A stretch of DNA of 64,000 nt from Puccinia triticina (Eukaryota > Basidiomycota > Pucciniomycetes > Pucciniales > Pucciniaceae): positions 3,038,001-3,102,000 of the forward strand of contig NC_070566.1 in the NCBI RefSeq assembly GCF_026914185.1. The letters are read 5' to 3'. Both the position numbers and the translations under genes were made by a program. The notes under the pieces are model-generated. The model was not told the DNA's origin, made no database searches, and was given only the letters and a program-made list of their open reading frames with translations. Of the stretch, positions 22,629-34,483 are shown piece after piece. Every line of letters starts with the position of its first letter. The first letter of the stretch is position 1.

Positions 22629-23874
22629 TTAGGTTGAAGGCAGAGTGGGAATAGGCGGACCTTTATTCGCAGCATACCTGATGCTTTTGGTAAGCCCAGC
22701 AGAGAAGAGGCCTTTGCATGACTGATAGAGGGCAGGACGAGCGACGATCTGGACGAGGGAATGTTTTAGGGAATCATGGAGTGTGGAGTCTGCGGCAATG
22801 CGGGTCCAGATTTCGAGCTGATCGGTTGAGGGTAATTGAGGAGGGTCGATGGAAGATGTATGAGTGAACGCGCGATGCAAGTTCCATCGATGGAAGTAGA
22901 TGGTCTGGATCCGTTCTCTGAGACGGACGGGCAGCTTGAGTAGGAGCTGGGCCCGGGCTTGAGGGGAACAGTCTTGTAGGAAGACCTTGGGCGAGGAGGA
23001 CTCGGTGATGTGGGAGTGGAGTGCGTTGAGCAGGGGCCGATAGAGGGTCCTGAAGAGCTCGAGTTGGCGCTCGACGATGTTGTCGATCTTGGACGGGTTC
23101 TCGGCCCAGCGCATGCGGAAGTCGCCCGTATAGCTGAGCCCGGCGATCGTCCGATAGAGCTCGATCTCGTCAAATCGTTCGGGAAGCAGCAAGAGTGCGG
23201 TGCGCAGGGCGGAGGCTAGGTTGACCTGTTGGGCTAGTCGCACCCGGCCGTCGTCGCGGAGGATGTGGGTGGGCTTGTGCATCCGGCCTGCTAGATATAA
23301 GCTGTTCCAGTCTAGTAGGTCGTCGCATAGACTGTCGATTGAGACCACGCCATACTTGATCACCTGTGAGCAAGATCATCGGACGGTTACATTTTCTGCG
23401 TTCTCTGAAATACACATTCACATTCATGGGGTATCATCAGAGGATGGAGGAGGAGAAGAGGTTTTGAGAGGAAGACAGCAGAGAGAGAAGCAGATATACT
23501 CTGTCGTTGATCTTGGCTTGGACGTTGAACCAGAGGCCAGCGCCGGGGCCGTGTTCCTGGAGCCAAGTGACGCCGGGCGATCCGAGTATCCTCGCGGGCA
23601 GAGAGTAGTGGCTTGGGTTGTGGCGGAGGTTGATGCTGTGCCAATGGGAGGGATGGGAGACGGCGAAGATGAAGTCGAGCATGGCGTGGCTGTTGCGCTG
23701 GGGGTATGATTTCTGGGGGAAGACTGCTGAGCCGTATGCGAAGGCATATCTGATCGGCGGCCTGAATGAGCTGATGATTGCGCCTAGTTCGCCCGAGAGT
23801 GCTGCTCTGACTGGGAGGAGCTGGTTGCCGGCAAATCGTGGGGGGAGCCTGAGGGGCGCGGGCGAGGGTGGCAT
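22629..23874 (-). CDS. TAM41: TAM41, mitochondrial phosphatidate cytidylyltransferase
   Basis: Exons are 23500-23874 and 22629-23363, with a 136 nt GT-AG intron at phase 0, giving 369 residues, close to the ~385 of yeast Tam41. The family (MMP37/TAM41) makes CDP-diacylglycerol from phosphatidic acid and CTP on the matrix face of the inner mitochondrial membrane, the first committed step towards cardiolipin. The nucleotidyltransferase core is clear: YAFAYGSAVF with G48-S49, then the MLDFIFAV strand with D67, then HWHSINLRHNPSHYS, and after the splice IKYGVVSIDSLCDDLLDW and LAGRMHKPTHIL. The N-terminus is Pro/Arg-rich and could serve as a short import signal. It is divergent from the histidine-phosphatase gene that starts 152 bp away. 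Confidence 0.93.
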
Positions 23875-24026
23875 GGCTGGGGCGATGGTCCATTGTTTTT
23901 CTGTTTTTTTTTTTTTTTTGGGTTAAACAGTTTGAGGTGCTGCGGCGAGACCACTGCGGCGCAGCACCACGCACCACACCTCCAGCCGCGGGGGGCTCCA
24001 CCTCGCGGCGACTGCCAGCTCCCGCC
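23875..24026. promoter_or_regulatory. 152 bp divergent intergenic region, TAM41 / histidine phosphatase
   Basis: The start codons of the two genes face away from each other across 152 bp that include a T-run (about 23907-23920 on the plus strand) and a GC-rich half. Any promoter elements must be shared or overlap. No TATA box is evident. Confidence 0.6.
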
Positions 24027-24925
24027 ATGTCCCTCCGGCCACTCACCCTCACCCTCGTCAGGCACGGCGAATCCACCGACAACATCATCAACATCTGGGC
24101 CGGCCATCGCGATGCCACACTCACCAACTTCGGACACGCTCAGGCCCAGAGACTAGGCGCATCATTCAAGGACCAAGACTTCCACCGTTGAGTCCATCAT
24201 TCCACTCGGCCCCAGCTGCTCGCACCGGCTCACCTTAGCACACCATTACACGCACAGGCATATTTTGTTCGGACCTCAAACGCGCTCACTTGACCGCCAA
24301 CCAGATCCGGCTACAAAACCGGAAGAATCCAGTCCAGACCAACGGCCAGGATGCTGATCAGGTCCGGTTAAAGAGGAGCGAGCTGGTGGTCCTGCCACTG
24401 CTACGAGAGCAAAACTTCGGAGAGGCCGAAGGCGAGAGATGGGATAGTGGAAGATGCACCTACGAAGGATTCTATTCAGACAAATCACTCAAGTTCAAGG
24501 ATGGCGAGAGCAGGGATGACGTCTATCGAAGGGCGGCTCAGTTCCACAAGGAAGTCATCATCCCCGAATGGCTCTCGATCCTCAAAGACCAAGGAACCAC
24601 CTCAGATGATGACCAGGAGGTCCACTTCTGCATCGTCTCTCACGGCATCTTCCTCACCGAGCTCATCACCTACCTCAAGACTCTCGCCAGTCCCGACCAG
24701 GAACCTACAAATCCAGAGCATTTCTCAAACACCGGTTGGGAACGAATCAAGCTCACCTGGGATTTCATAGAGCAGCAACCGGTGGAACTCGTCCGCTTAC
24801 AGAAAATCGCCTCAAACGTCACCGCCCATCTCGCCGGTCTCAAACGCCAACCCGGTGGGATCGGAAGCGCGCCTTGGGACCCCAGCCAATCTAAACTTGA
24901 TTCATTTTTCTCCAAAGACTCGTAA
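24027..24925 (+). CDS. Histidine phosphatase (phosphoglycerate mutase-like), 275 residues
   Basis: Exons are 24027-24186 and 24258-24925, with a 71 nt GT-AG intron at phase 1. The branch 1 histidine phosphatase motifs are complete: LVRHGES with catalytic R12, H13 and G14; the CSDLKRA segment with R62 after the splice; acid/base Glu about residue 104 in LREQNFGEAEG; and the second catalytic His at 182 in IVSHGIF. The family dephosphorylates small phosphorylated metabolites or proteins through a phosphohistidine intermediate. The longer acidic insert (TSDDDQE) and the absence of mutase-specific features suggest a phosphatase rather than a glycolytic mutase, but the substrate cannot be read from sequence. 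Confidence 0.9.
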
Positions 24926-25149
24926 TCAATCCTCTAAACGCACCCCAATCAACTTCAAGCACACATTTCTATGACGAGAGATCATCTGGATCAATAAGCA
25001 AGCATCTTCCTTTACAAATATTATGTTATCCGTTTGTTCACACGAGTAGTATATACAAAGAAAATGCGAGTTAAACAACCGTAGTCAAAAAAAAAAAAAT
25101 CTATAAAGAATTATGCTCCATTGTGTATACATAGAGGTTTGGTTTGCAG

Positions 25150-26747
25150 TTATTTGTTAGATAAAATCCTCGCCGCAAGGGGAGCAGGGATGACGAGATC
25201 AAGCCAAGTCCATTGTTGAGGATGACGGTATTGACCGAACATGCCGGGAGGACGACAGATATCACGGGTGAAGAGCGGGGCAGTAAGGAACAAGAATGCA
25301 CACGTCCAGAGCTTGGCCCCTCCCAGTCGTTTGGGGATATGTGGGATAATGAACGGCTCGAGGATCAGTCCAAAGGATTGGACAAAGAAGAATAAGAAAC
25401 TGGCTGGTAAGGTCTTGAATAATTCCCGCGGATATGGATGCGGCTCCCGTTGGAATGCGTACATGGCTAGCAATTTGTTCAGATATACACAGTTAGCTAC
25501 CAAGCCCTCCATGTTTCGCCACAAAAAAAAAGAGGGCTCACGATATTCATGGAAAAGTCCACTAAGCGCAAAGACGCCCATGACGCCGCAGACTTTCTGA
25601 ACGTTTGTCGAGCCGCCTAAAGCTCTCGCAAGGGACATGGCCGGCTTACCCCCACAGAAGAGGAAAGGACGGCGGAACTTTTGGTGCCAAGTCTTTCCCC
25701 AGAAATGGGCCAGAGAAGAGAGCTCGAACATTGGGCCGAACTGGGGAGGAAAATTGACTGGATTGACGAGCTCGACGAGGTTGGGGGGAAGGCGGGTGCG
25801 TTTGAGCAATGGGTAGAGCGGATACGAGAGTAGTGCCGGCACCGATGACATCATCTCTATAGAGGTCGATATTACGAACATTGCACACATCGAGTGTAGT
25901 CCACATGCTAACAGTCCTAGACCTGGGAAGGATGGCACGCCTAGACTGATGAGCGCTTTCCGTGAGTCGAAACTATAAGTAGTGAAGTCTTGCGAATAGA
26001 GCACAAATCCTAGACATGGTAGAAGGACTAGATGCAGGCGGACTACTTCGAGGAATGCGCGGAGAAATGAACTCTCGTTGCCTTTGGCTGCAGGGCCCCA
26101 TGACCATCTGAATCCACGCTGACTGTGTAGAAAAAAGAACATAAGGGTTAATGCGCATCGAGAGGGTGGCAGAGAGAGAGAGAGAGAGAGCTATAAGTTT
26201 TCGCAGAGACAACGTACGCGCCAAATTGTAAGAAGATCCATAAGACAAAGTCGCCGAGACCAGACGGGGTATCTTTCTCGGGTGCAAGTTTATCGCTTGT
26301 TGCCTCTTTCTGCCAAACGGGACGACCGTCGGCGGATTTCGTCAAGCTGCGAAGACGGTAAGGGCCGGCGTCGAAGGTCCATTCGACGGCCTTGAAGATC
26401 ATCATGGCGGCGATGAAGCCGGGAAGAATGTTGCGTTCCTCGAGCGGCACGACGGGCAGTCTGAACGGATAACATGCCCACCATCCGATGATCAGTGGGC
26501 CGAGTGATAAGCGCGTCAAGCGGGCTGAGGAGGAGCCTTCGAACTTCGGATGCATCAGGCCGCATTGGATCACCATCAGACTCAGAATTAAGACCAGCTC
26601 GAATATCCTCGTCGGTAATTTCCCTGAATGCGCGCCCTCCGATAGGCCGCTCGGCTCCCAGCTCGTCGTGCTTTCATTGCGGGTCAGCCATGGCATCGTC
26701 ACACTGTTCAACGACGAGAACAGGGTCACATTGCTCATGTTTTCCAT
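25150..26747 (-). CDS. Wax synthase-like MBOAT membrane acyltransferase, 475 residues
   Basis: Exons are 26218-26747, 25542-26122 and 25150-25466. The second intron (25467-25541, 75 nt) is in frame and would be hidden in a plain ORF call. I accept it because it has GTGAGC, a GCTAAC branch-like site and CTAG, and because removing it places HEY directly before MYAF as in the family. Multiple hydrophobic helices span the protein. The wax synthase/MBOAT_2 signature is present: FWGKTWHQKFRR (from residue 317) and SGLFHEY with the probable catalytic His at 368. The family transfers acyl groups to alcohols or related acceptors in the ER membrane; fungal members include acetyltransferases of secondary metabolism. 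The substrate is unknown. No biosynthetic cluster surrounds it. Confidence 0.88.
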
Positions 26748-28483
26748 CCCGGGATTAAGGAGTCCTGTGGGGCTATCAGGAAAACCGTTGGCTGTTCTGA
26801 GTGATGTGTGTCTGTGCTTGGAATGGGGGCGATAGAGGCAGGCCTGCTAAGAGCGTTGAATAGGAGTGGAGAGAGGCAGATGAGATGGCAAAAAGCCGGT
26901 AAGAGAAAATTAGAACCCTTATATACAGATACAGCAGAGACTCAACGGATAGCTTGGGGCCGGGAGGAAATAGCGATGTAGCAAGGGTATCCAGTTTTTT
27001 TTTGTCGGTGTTTGTCTGTTTGTGGGGTGGAGGCTAAGGGAGGCATGGGCCAGACAACGGTTGCTTTATATTCATCCCTAATCCACTCATCCATCCGAGT
27101 CTCTAACCAAGCACTTGAGATCGCTCCAATCCGGTCACAAATCGCAGCCTCCTCCACGCCGACCACCCAAAGGATCCATTTTTTTCCGCCGATTTGTCGA
27201 GGCAACCGGCCGGTCGAGTCTTTTACTCTTAGCGCGCGGACTAAATATCCGTGGACGTTTGCAGCGCTTAGAAGCTGCGGGTTGGTACGAAACTGGAGGG
27301 CTGGTCTTGTTTGCAAGTCTCTGACGACAACTAGACACCCCTCCCGGGAAATGCTCGAGCCCAGAGACCACCACCTCCGGAAGCAAGCAGACACAAACCA
27401 AAAGGCAGCGAGCGACTGGCCATCCGGCCGAAGTAGATCTGTCGAACCTCATGACGATCATCGTATATATCAACATATCCGGAGCACAAGCGCCGAACAA
27501 ATTGGACTCCTACAAATGATGTCATGCCCTACAATGTTTGTCCTGCTCCGGCTCGCATATCCGCCGCGCCCACCATGTCCTTATGTATTCATGATCATCA
27601 ACGGAACATACACAAATATTTACATCCCTCCGCAATTCCATGCTCGTTATTATATGCTGGTTTGAAGTGTTTGTCCTACATCCCGCCCCCCGACGCGAAT
27701 GCATACATATTGTTAGAGTTCAGGATGCACGATGGCAAACTTTGGTGGTTATCTATGTACTTAGATCATATGTACATAGATGTTTTAGCTTCCGTCAGTG
27801 ACAGGTCCAAACCCTAACCCTGTCACTGCCGGGCACGTACAGTCCAGCTCTTGCACGCCCGGGATCCTCTCTCTTTCCTCACCGAGATTGGATACCGGGA
27901 TCGACGCGTGGAGAGCTGACCGCCGCCGGACTGTACCGTGCAGGTTAGTCAACTATGCTTAGCAATTCACCGAGATTGGATACCGGGATCGACGCGTGGA
28001 GAGCTGACCGCCGCCGGACTGTACCGTGCAGTTTCCGAGCCTTTATACATATCTCCTCCCCGGCCGCCTTTTTCTTCTGTGGCATTCACTGATCCCTGCG
28101 CAGCCTGTTCCGTCCCTGCGTGGAATTAAGGCTCCGCAATCATCAGAGATCGGATCCCTCGGTTTCCAGAAGAAAAAAAGGACAATTGAGAGGACAGAGG
28201 AGATGAAGTGAATTACCGGTGCCAAGGTTAAACTGCGAGCGCGTCAAAGTGCGCCCGCCCCGCACCCGCACCCCGAGCTGCGCCCCAGATCTCGACTTTC
28301 CAGGGAGCCGGGAAAAGATACCACTCACACAAAAACAGATTGTTTATCACGCACAAAACGGGACCTAACATTGGTTTTGATCCAGCAAAAAAAATTCCGG
28401 GGGTGGGGTCATGTGTGCGCCACATGGTTGTATCCCCTATGCTTGTTTCATGAGAACATTGACGTTGACTCTGGAAATGGCAA
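26748..28483. other. Intergenic with a 65 bp direct repeat; no gene recognised
   Basis: The left end should be the promoter of the MBOAT gene. A 217-codon plus-strand frame (27012-27665) lacks any domain and is not called. A perfect 65 bp duplication lies at 27879-28031. At about 27808-27820 the AAACCCTAACCC run resembles two fungal telomere units but is too short to interpret. Confidence 0.45.
27879..28031 (+). repeat. Perfect 65 bp direct repeat (88 bp period)
   Basis: 27879-27943 and 27967-28031 are identical, running from TCACCGAGATTGGATACCGG to CTGTACCGTGCAG, and are separated by 23 bp. Complete identity implies a recent duplication. Possible footprint of a small element or replication slippage. 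Confidence 0.9.
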
Positions 28484-28894
28484 CTAGTATGACGGGCCTT
28501 CTCCGTCTTTCAGTGGGGGCCATCCGTTCTCTTGCCTCCACTGGGGGTTGTAGTATTTTGACCACCGATTTACAATGCGGGAAGGGATTTCGTGACTGCC
28601 ACAACCATGTGTGGGGATCATCATGCCGAGTCCACATCTTCTGCAACCGTAATGCTGACAGCAAAGTGAAACTTCACAGAGTGACGCGTCCTGCTCTCGG
28701 AGCCAACCACATTCGTGCCATGATTCTGTTTGTTCTGGCGTGCCTTGAGTTTTTATGAGGTCTTTGTTGCGAGATGCATATCCTGTTTCAAGAAACTTTC
28801 TGCAGTCGGGACAAACGAGCGCGTCGGGTACTGCCAGAACTGAACAGGCCGCGGCGAGGCCAAACACGAAACGTATGACAGCTGTCCTTCGCAT
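28484..28894 (-). CDS. Secreted cysteine-rich protein A, 136 residues, effector candidate
   Basis: A single exon. The N-terminus is a signal peptide (RFVFGLAAACSVLAV) with likely cleavage near the VPDA motif. The mature chain has about nine cysteines arranged CPDC, later HECGWL, SLCE, then a CCQHYGCRRC cluster, LGMM and a CGSH, ending in a conserved KYYNP-WRQENGWPPLK block. The CxxC and C/H spacing would suit metal binding or disulfides. It is the paralog of the gene at 34927-35337, identical in length and about half identical in sequence, with the C-terminus best conserved. Both sit in a segmental duplication. Host-directed function is inferred from secretion, size and lineage. Confidence 0.75.
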   Translation of the reverse strand: MRRTAVIRFVFGLAAACSVLAVPDALVCPDCRKFLETGYASRNKDLIKTQGTPEQTESWHECGWLREQDASLCEVSLCCQHYGCRRCGLGMMIPTHGCGSHEIPSRIVNRWSKYYNPQWRQENGWPPLKDGEGPSY

Positions 28895-29300
28895 GGTTGC
28901 AGCAGTCTAGTATGGGGGTGGAGTATGTAGCTTGTCTGAAGGAGGATTTGAACTTTCAACTTATGGGTGCTTCTAGTCAACGCAGGGGCTCTTGCAGTGG
29001 TACAATGATACCATTATGCCAGCAAGCTGTGGCAGATCAAAGCTCTTTGTACTATTTAAATGGAAGGTTGGAGGTTTATTCAATTTGCCACTTCCAAAAA
29101 AGAAGTAAATGCAACTCATATGGTTTTGACTACAGAACTTGTAACCTTGAAACTAGAACTTTGCCCCATTTACTTGAATTGTTCCAAGGAGATGGAAATA
29201 GCCAACAGCATGAGTGAGACTAGATCCAAAATCAGGAAACAAGTCAAATTTGATAATGAAATGCTCAACTCCCATGGTTTGGAGAGTTGACTTGCAAAAT
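28895..29300 (-). promoter_or_regulatory. Upstream region of secreted protein A, conserved with paralog B
   Basis: The sequence to about 29160 aligns with the region upstream of protein B (35338-35620). Conserved parts include a TTTAAAT TATA-like box at about 29055-29061 (minus strand) and a tRNA-like stretch at 28930-29030 with an A-box-like TGGCATAATGG and a B-box-like GTTCAAATCC on the minus strand. The tRNA-like stretch may be an old SINE captured in the duplicated unit. Confidence 0.45.
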
Positions 29301-30900
29301 TGGTGGATGCCAATTAGACTCTTTTCTCAATTTCTAGGGACAGCTTCAAGAACTAATTTTTGAGGGCCAGTTTTGTAGGATATTTTGGAACCAATGACCT
29401 CCCTTTGGTTCTAACTTTGGCAGGGGAGGTAGAACCAATGGGAAGTCCTCCAAATTTTAAGTGGGTTTTCTCCAATTCTATACCTGGGGTTGGGATTCCT
29501 TAACAAAAAAAAGGCTCCTTCTTATAACTACACAGATTCCCCAAAGGAGACCATGCTTGCAGAAATTCAATAAATTCCTCATCTTTCTGACTGTGAAGCA
29601 GTAGTTTGTGTTTGGATGGAGATAAAAAAAAACACCACAGGAGTTTTGTCAGCACTTGTTGAGTGCCATCTTTTAACTCATGCAGAGGTTTGATTAGATC
29701 CTTGTAAGACATTTTTTTGAAATTGGGCTGATGTTGGTTAGAATCCAGTGCCATCCAGCAGGGGGAGCTAATATGCGGAGGTAAAAAGACTAGATGTAAC
29801 TAGTGTCAATCTGTTTGCTGGTGGGATAGTGAGTTTCATGTGGAATTCACATGATTAACACTGAATTTCCCATGGATTTCATCTCAAAGGGGGAGGTGAC
29901 ACAGGAGGCATTGAGGCTCCAAGAGTAGCAAACCAGTCCCTCCCAAGGTTTATAGCTCCAAATTTGGGATAGAAACCCAGTTTGTTGCCCGCGGTGGATT
30001 TGCTCTTAGGATCCACAACACCCAAAAGGCCCAGATCCCTGACTCCATCTTTCTCTTCTCAGACCAGAAATTTGTGAGAATACACGCCTAGGTGAATGAC
30101 CGTGATCTCATAACGCTGCCGGGATATAAATCAGCTGCGGAACATGGTAAGCAAAGCAAAAATTGGAGTGCACATTCATGTAATCGAAAGAGTACAAACC
30201 CAATCACTTGAAAAAAGTGGATTGAATCCATGTGAAATGAATACAGCCAGCAATGTAAAAAAGCAGCAGAACTCATCAAGCTGAAAAAAAATTGACTAAA
30301 CGGAGCAATTACATCCTGGGAAGACTAATATCCAATTGTAGGAACAACAGTGTTCCAGGCTCCAGCTAAGGTAAACAAAGTGTTGGTGTGGCGTAGTTTA
30401 TAGATGGCCTCTTGCACACTGGTACCTGTCTGAATTTTTCAACTTCTCAACATTCACACTCACAGTGACCTGTGAGGGCAAGTACCCAGGTACCCGTATG
30501 CAGGGGCGGGTACCCGCTGTGGAGCTCTGACCGGTGCTGGGCCGTTGGCAGTTACTGGAAGGGAATGTGCTTTGATGCACTGCCTTTGCAATGGTCTGGA
30601 AAAGAGGTGAGGAATTGAGTGATGGCGGAAGTTGGAGGGGGATTTGTTGAGAGACAATGGGAAGTAGATTCCTGTCAGTGGTAGTTTGTTGTTTGGAGAT
30701 CTGAGAAGGAAAAGGGTCCAGCAAAGAAGGGCCGGATCAGATGTGATCAAAACAAGGACTTGGGTAAGGGAATCAGTGCGGGGCTGAGAGCTTGAAATGA
30801 CTCAGAAGCCTTGCGGGAAGATGTGATCAATAAACTTTGGAATCTTTATATTTGAATCTGATGAGTGATCCAAGAAGGTTCAGAAAAAGTCCCATGCCGC
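29301..30900. other. Intergenic, no gene recognised
   Basis: Short open frames only. The minus-strand frame at 29500-29754 (MALDSNQHQPNFKKMSYKDL...) has mildly coding-like composition but no partner exons or domain. Imperfect short duplications occur around 29390-29440. Nothing else was seen. Confidence 0.4.
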
Positions 30901-32620
30901 CCCATCATCTGAGTTCAAGCTGAACTCAGACTCTGGGGTTTGTGATATGCTGCCGAACAGGTCATCATACACCCGCGCGCCCTTGCGCGCACAACAACAA
31001 CAAGAGACAAAACAGAAAGAAGGAAAGACAAAATCTCAAAAAAAAAAAAAAAAAAAAAAAAAACCCACCCACCACATACAGCTCCATCCAAACAGCGCGC
31101 ATATATGAAAAGGAAAAGGAAAAAAAACAAGAAACAGAAAAATAAGGGAAAAAGAAAACAAAAAGCAAGGAAGAGAACCATAGCCACACTTACGCGCCGC
31201 CATGCGTGCAGGAAGGAGTCCTGAAACGTCTTGAGCCTTGCGCATGCGCCGCGCTGATGAATCTTGAGGTTTCTTGAGGTGTGACTGACTGAGAGTTTAG
31301 CTGAATTTTGGATCCTGAGATGGCCTCCACAAGGTTGATCACCACACTGCTCTGATATACTCACTGCCCATGAGAAATCCTCATGGTCAGCAATACACTG
31401 ACTGACCGGGAGGGATTCCCACAGTCAGCAAGCTCATCAATGAACAGGAGGGGATCCTCCCAGCCATTGAGTATATCAATGAACAGGAGGTTCCAACCCT
31501 CTAAAAAAAGATAAAAAATTAGTAGCAACAACTCCCAAGTAAAAATTTGGTTTAGGAGAACAACTCCCAAAAAAAGGCCTGGGCCAACGTCCCGAGCTGG
31601 TTGGGACTTGTTTGCGGCGACGGATGGGACTTGTTTGCGGCGACGGATGGGAGTTGTTTTCTCAATAAACAGGAGTCGTTTTTCCAATCCTCAAATTTTA
31701 TTGACCATCTTTGGTGTTCCTCCCAACACCTCCAAGCCTATATATCCCAATCCTTCTCCAATCACACCTTGGCGTAACTGAGCTACTCCAATTTTCCACA
31801 TACATAACCTCTCCAATGTGCACAGGAAGAAAACAAAATAAAATAAATAAGAAAAGAGATGGGAAAAGGAACAGATTCAGAGTTGGAGCTGAACCTTGAA
31901 TCTAGGGGTCCACCAAAGCTGAGTCCACAACAAAGGCAAAACCTAGGATCTTGATGTCTGCCACCTTGATCATAAAATACCATGAGGGTATCCACACGCT
32001 GCAGAGCCACAAAATGAAAGCTAGCTCTGTGTGTACCATCCCACACACAAAAATGTTTGGTTGACCAGTCATTGAGGAGTATACACCTTCTGGATGACCC
32101 ATCCAGCATTCAATGAGAAGGAGTATAAAACTTCTGGATGACTGGTCAAAAGGCCATTGAGAGTATGTGCAATCTCACAATGAACAGTTCAACTGGTCAT
32201 TTAACAGATTATGCACTCTTGATGACTAAACAACCCATGTGACCGGAAAAACCTGTCAGCAGTAGTGTAGCTCCACTAAGCTACACTAAACTACTGAATG
32301 AAAGTAGTTTAGAAACCCACTGTAAGTCACTGTGTGCAAAAAGGCTGACCTTACAAAAACTAGAGTCCAATGCAGCTATGCTGCCGCCACCCTGGGCACC
32401 ACCCCAAACCACCCTGGAAAGGTCATTCCAAAACCCCAACGTTCCCTGTTGGAAATAAACTCCCAATGCAGCACCATAAAAATAATCTCATTTAACAGCT
32501 TGCTAAGGCCAAATAACCACCAGGAGCTCCCTATGCCCCCACCCGGCTTACAGTTTGTGGATTAAACTATCTTCTATCTTGCATGTTAATATTATGAGTA
32601 CTCATTTTGCAAGCAGACAA
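30901..32620. repeat. Repeat-rich spacer with poly-A run and foldback motifs
   Basis: An A-run of about 26 lies at 31038-31063. At 31350-31500 there are imperfect repeats of an AATGAACAGGAGG/GTCAGCAA unit resembling the 58.1-58.4 kb minisatellite. At 31520-31690 AACAACTCCCAA and its complement GGGAGTTGTT face each other, the same terminal motif as in the element at 57.7-57.85 kb. A GGGACTTGTTTGCGGCGACGG duplication (given without its last bases) lies at 31608-31650. No gene. Confidence 0.45.
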
Positions 32621-32895
32621 TGAAAGTATCACATTTGTTTTGTAAGAAAAACTTGGCACATACTAGCTCAGGTTTTGGCTTGACAAGTGCAGCCAATAAT
32701 CAGAATGCCAGAGGTTTTTTTGGTTATCTGCTGTCAAGAGGACTATTTGTAATTGAAGCAAGGTTTCATCTAAGTATTGAAAATTTTGAAAACAGACCAC
32801 AAACCTCTCAAGACAGGGCCAATGAACAGCCCAGGAAAATTGGACCAACCCATTGGTGTTTCAAGTGGCTCCCAAAAAATTATGATTTACCTGTA

Positions 32896-34483
32896 GGGAA
32901 GGGGCCGCCTTCTTGGCACAAAATCAGCCAAGTATTCTCAGAGCCTCATACAAAAGTGTATACAATAAGACACTAGTGAGATGAAACACCATTACCATTC
33001 TACTCAAAGCAATAAAAATAGCCATGGAGTCCCCGCATCACATGAACAAACCAAAGAGGGTAAATCTACTTGATAACTTCCAAATAGGAGAGGAAAATTA
33101 CCAAAAACCTGACCCTTCTCTGAAAATGGCCACTACCACATTCAAAAGAGGCCTCATTAAAACCCATGGGGAAGAGATTCACCATGAGCCAACGGACTGA
33201 AAGTGGAGAAATCAGCAGAAGATACAAGCAAGTCAAAATGTGAAATACTTTGCTGATCAGCCAGATGTCCTGAACCTGTGAGTGCAAATTCAAAGCAGAA
33301 GGAAGGTTGTGGAAACTTCCTGGTAAAAATTTGTGGACAATTGTGCAATGATTCATAAGTAGGAAAATAGGCAGGCCAGGGTGAGCATAAGAACGGGTTG
33401 TTGCTGAGTGATCACTGCCAGGCCCCAGCTCCCCTGTTGCGCCTGCGCAGGTAGAACTGGCCTCCTCTGTAACCCTCCGTCCTTGTACTTGCAAGAGGCC
33501 AGAGGACCAGAAGCAATCCCCATTTCAGTCCCCTGTTGCACTTGCACAGGCCAACTGACTATTTTTAACCCTCCGCCAGCACGTCAAGCTTGCAATTGGC
33601 TTTTGTGCAGTGTGAAAATCCACCTATTACAAGCCTCCCCCGCTTCAATTGCAATGTGGTTGAGGAAAAACAAGACCAAATTCAAACCTCAGGGAAGGGG
33701 CCGCCTTCTTGGCACAAAATCAGCCAAGTATTCTCAGAGCCTCATACAAAAGTGTATACAATAAGACACTAGTGAGATGAAACACCATTACCATTCTACT
33801 TAAAGCAATAAAAATAGCCATGGAATCCCCGCATCACATGAACAAACCAAAGAGGGTAAATCTACTTGATAACTTCCAAATAGGAGAGGAAAATTACCAA
33901 AAACCTGACCCTTCTCTGAAAATGGCCACTACCACATTCAAAAGAGGCCTAATTAAACCCCATGGGGAAGAGATTCACCATGAGCCAACGGACTGAAAGT
34001 GGAGAAATCAGCAGAAGATACAATCAAGTCAAAATGTGAAATACTTTGCTGATCAGCCAGATGTCCTGAACCTGTGAGTGCAAATTCAAAGCAGAAGGAA
34101 GGTTGTGGAAACTTCCTGGTAAAAATTTGTGGACAATTGTGCGATGATTCATAAGTAGGAAAATAGGCAGGCCAGGGTGAGCATAAGAACGGGTTGTTGC
34201 TGAGTGATCACTGCCAGGCCCCAGCTCCCCTGTTGCGCCTGCGCAGGTAGAACTGGCCTCCTCTGTAACCCTCCATCCTTGTACTTGCAAGAGGCCAGAG
34301 GACCAGAAGCAATCCCCATTTCAGTCCCCTGTTGCACTTGCACAGGCCAACTGACTATTTTTAACCCTCCGCCAACACGTCACGCTTGTTGGCTTTTGTG
34401 CAGTGTGAAAATCCCCATATTACAAGCCTCTCTGCTGCAATTGCAATGTGGTTGAGGAAAAACATGAGCAAATTCAAACCTCA
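32896..34483 (+). repeat. Tandem duplication of a 0.8 kb unit
   Basis: Unit 1 is 32896-33691 (796 bp) and unit 2 is 33692-34483 (792 bp). They are head to tail and nearly identical, each starting GGGAAGGGGCCGCC and ending TTCAAACCTCA. Small indels lie near the end (AAGCTTGCAATTGGC versus CGCTTGTTGGC). The open frames inside are the same in both copies but have no domain, so I treat them as non-coding. The duplication lies between the two paralogous secreted-protein genes. Confidence 0.9.

Noticed and set aside
25467..25541. Reading the MBOAT gene without its second intron
   Set aside because: The 75 nt insert is in frame but has donor, branch-like and acceptor sites and would disrupt the conserved stretch after HEY.
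27012..27665. 217-codon plus-strand open frame upstream of the MBOAT gene
   Set aside because: No domain, no signal peptide, overlapping open frames on the other strand, and biased only by local composition.
27808..27820. Telomere-like AAACCCTAACCC
   Set aside because: Two units only; expected by chance in a window of this size.
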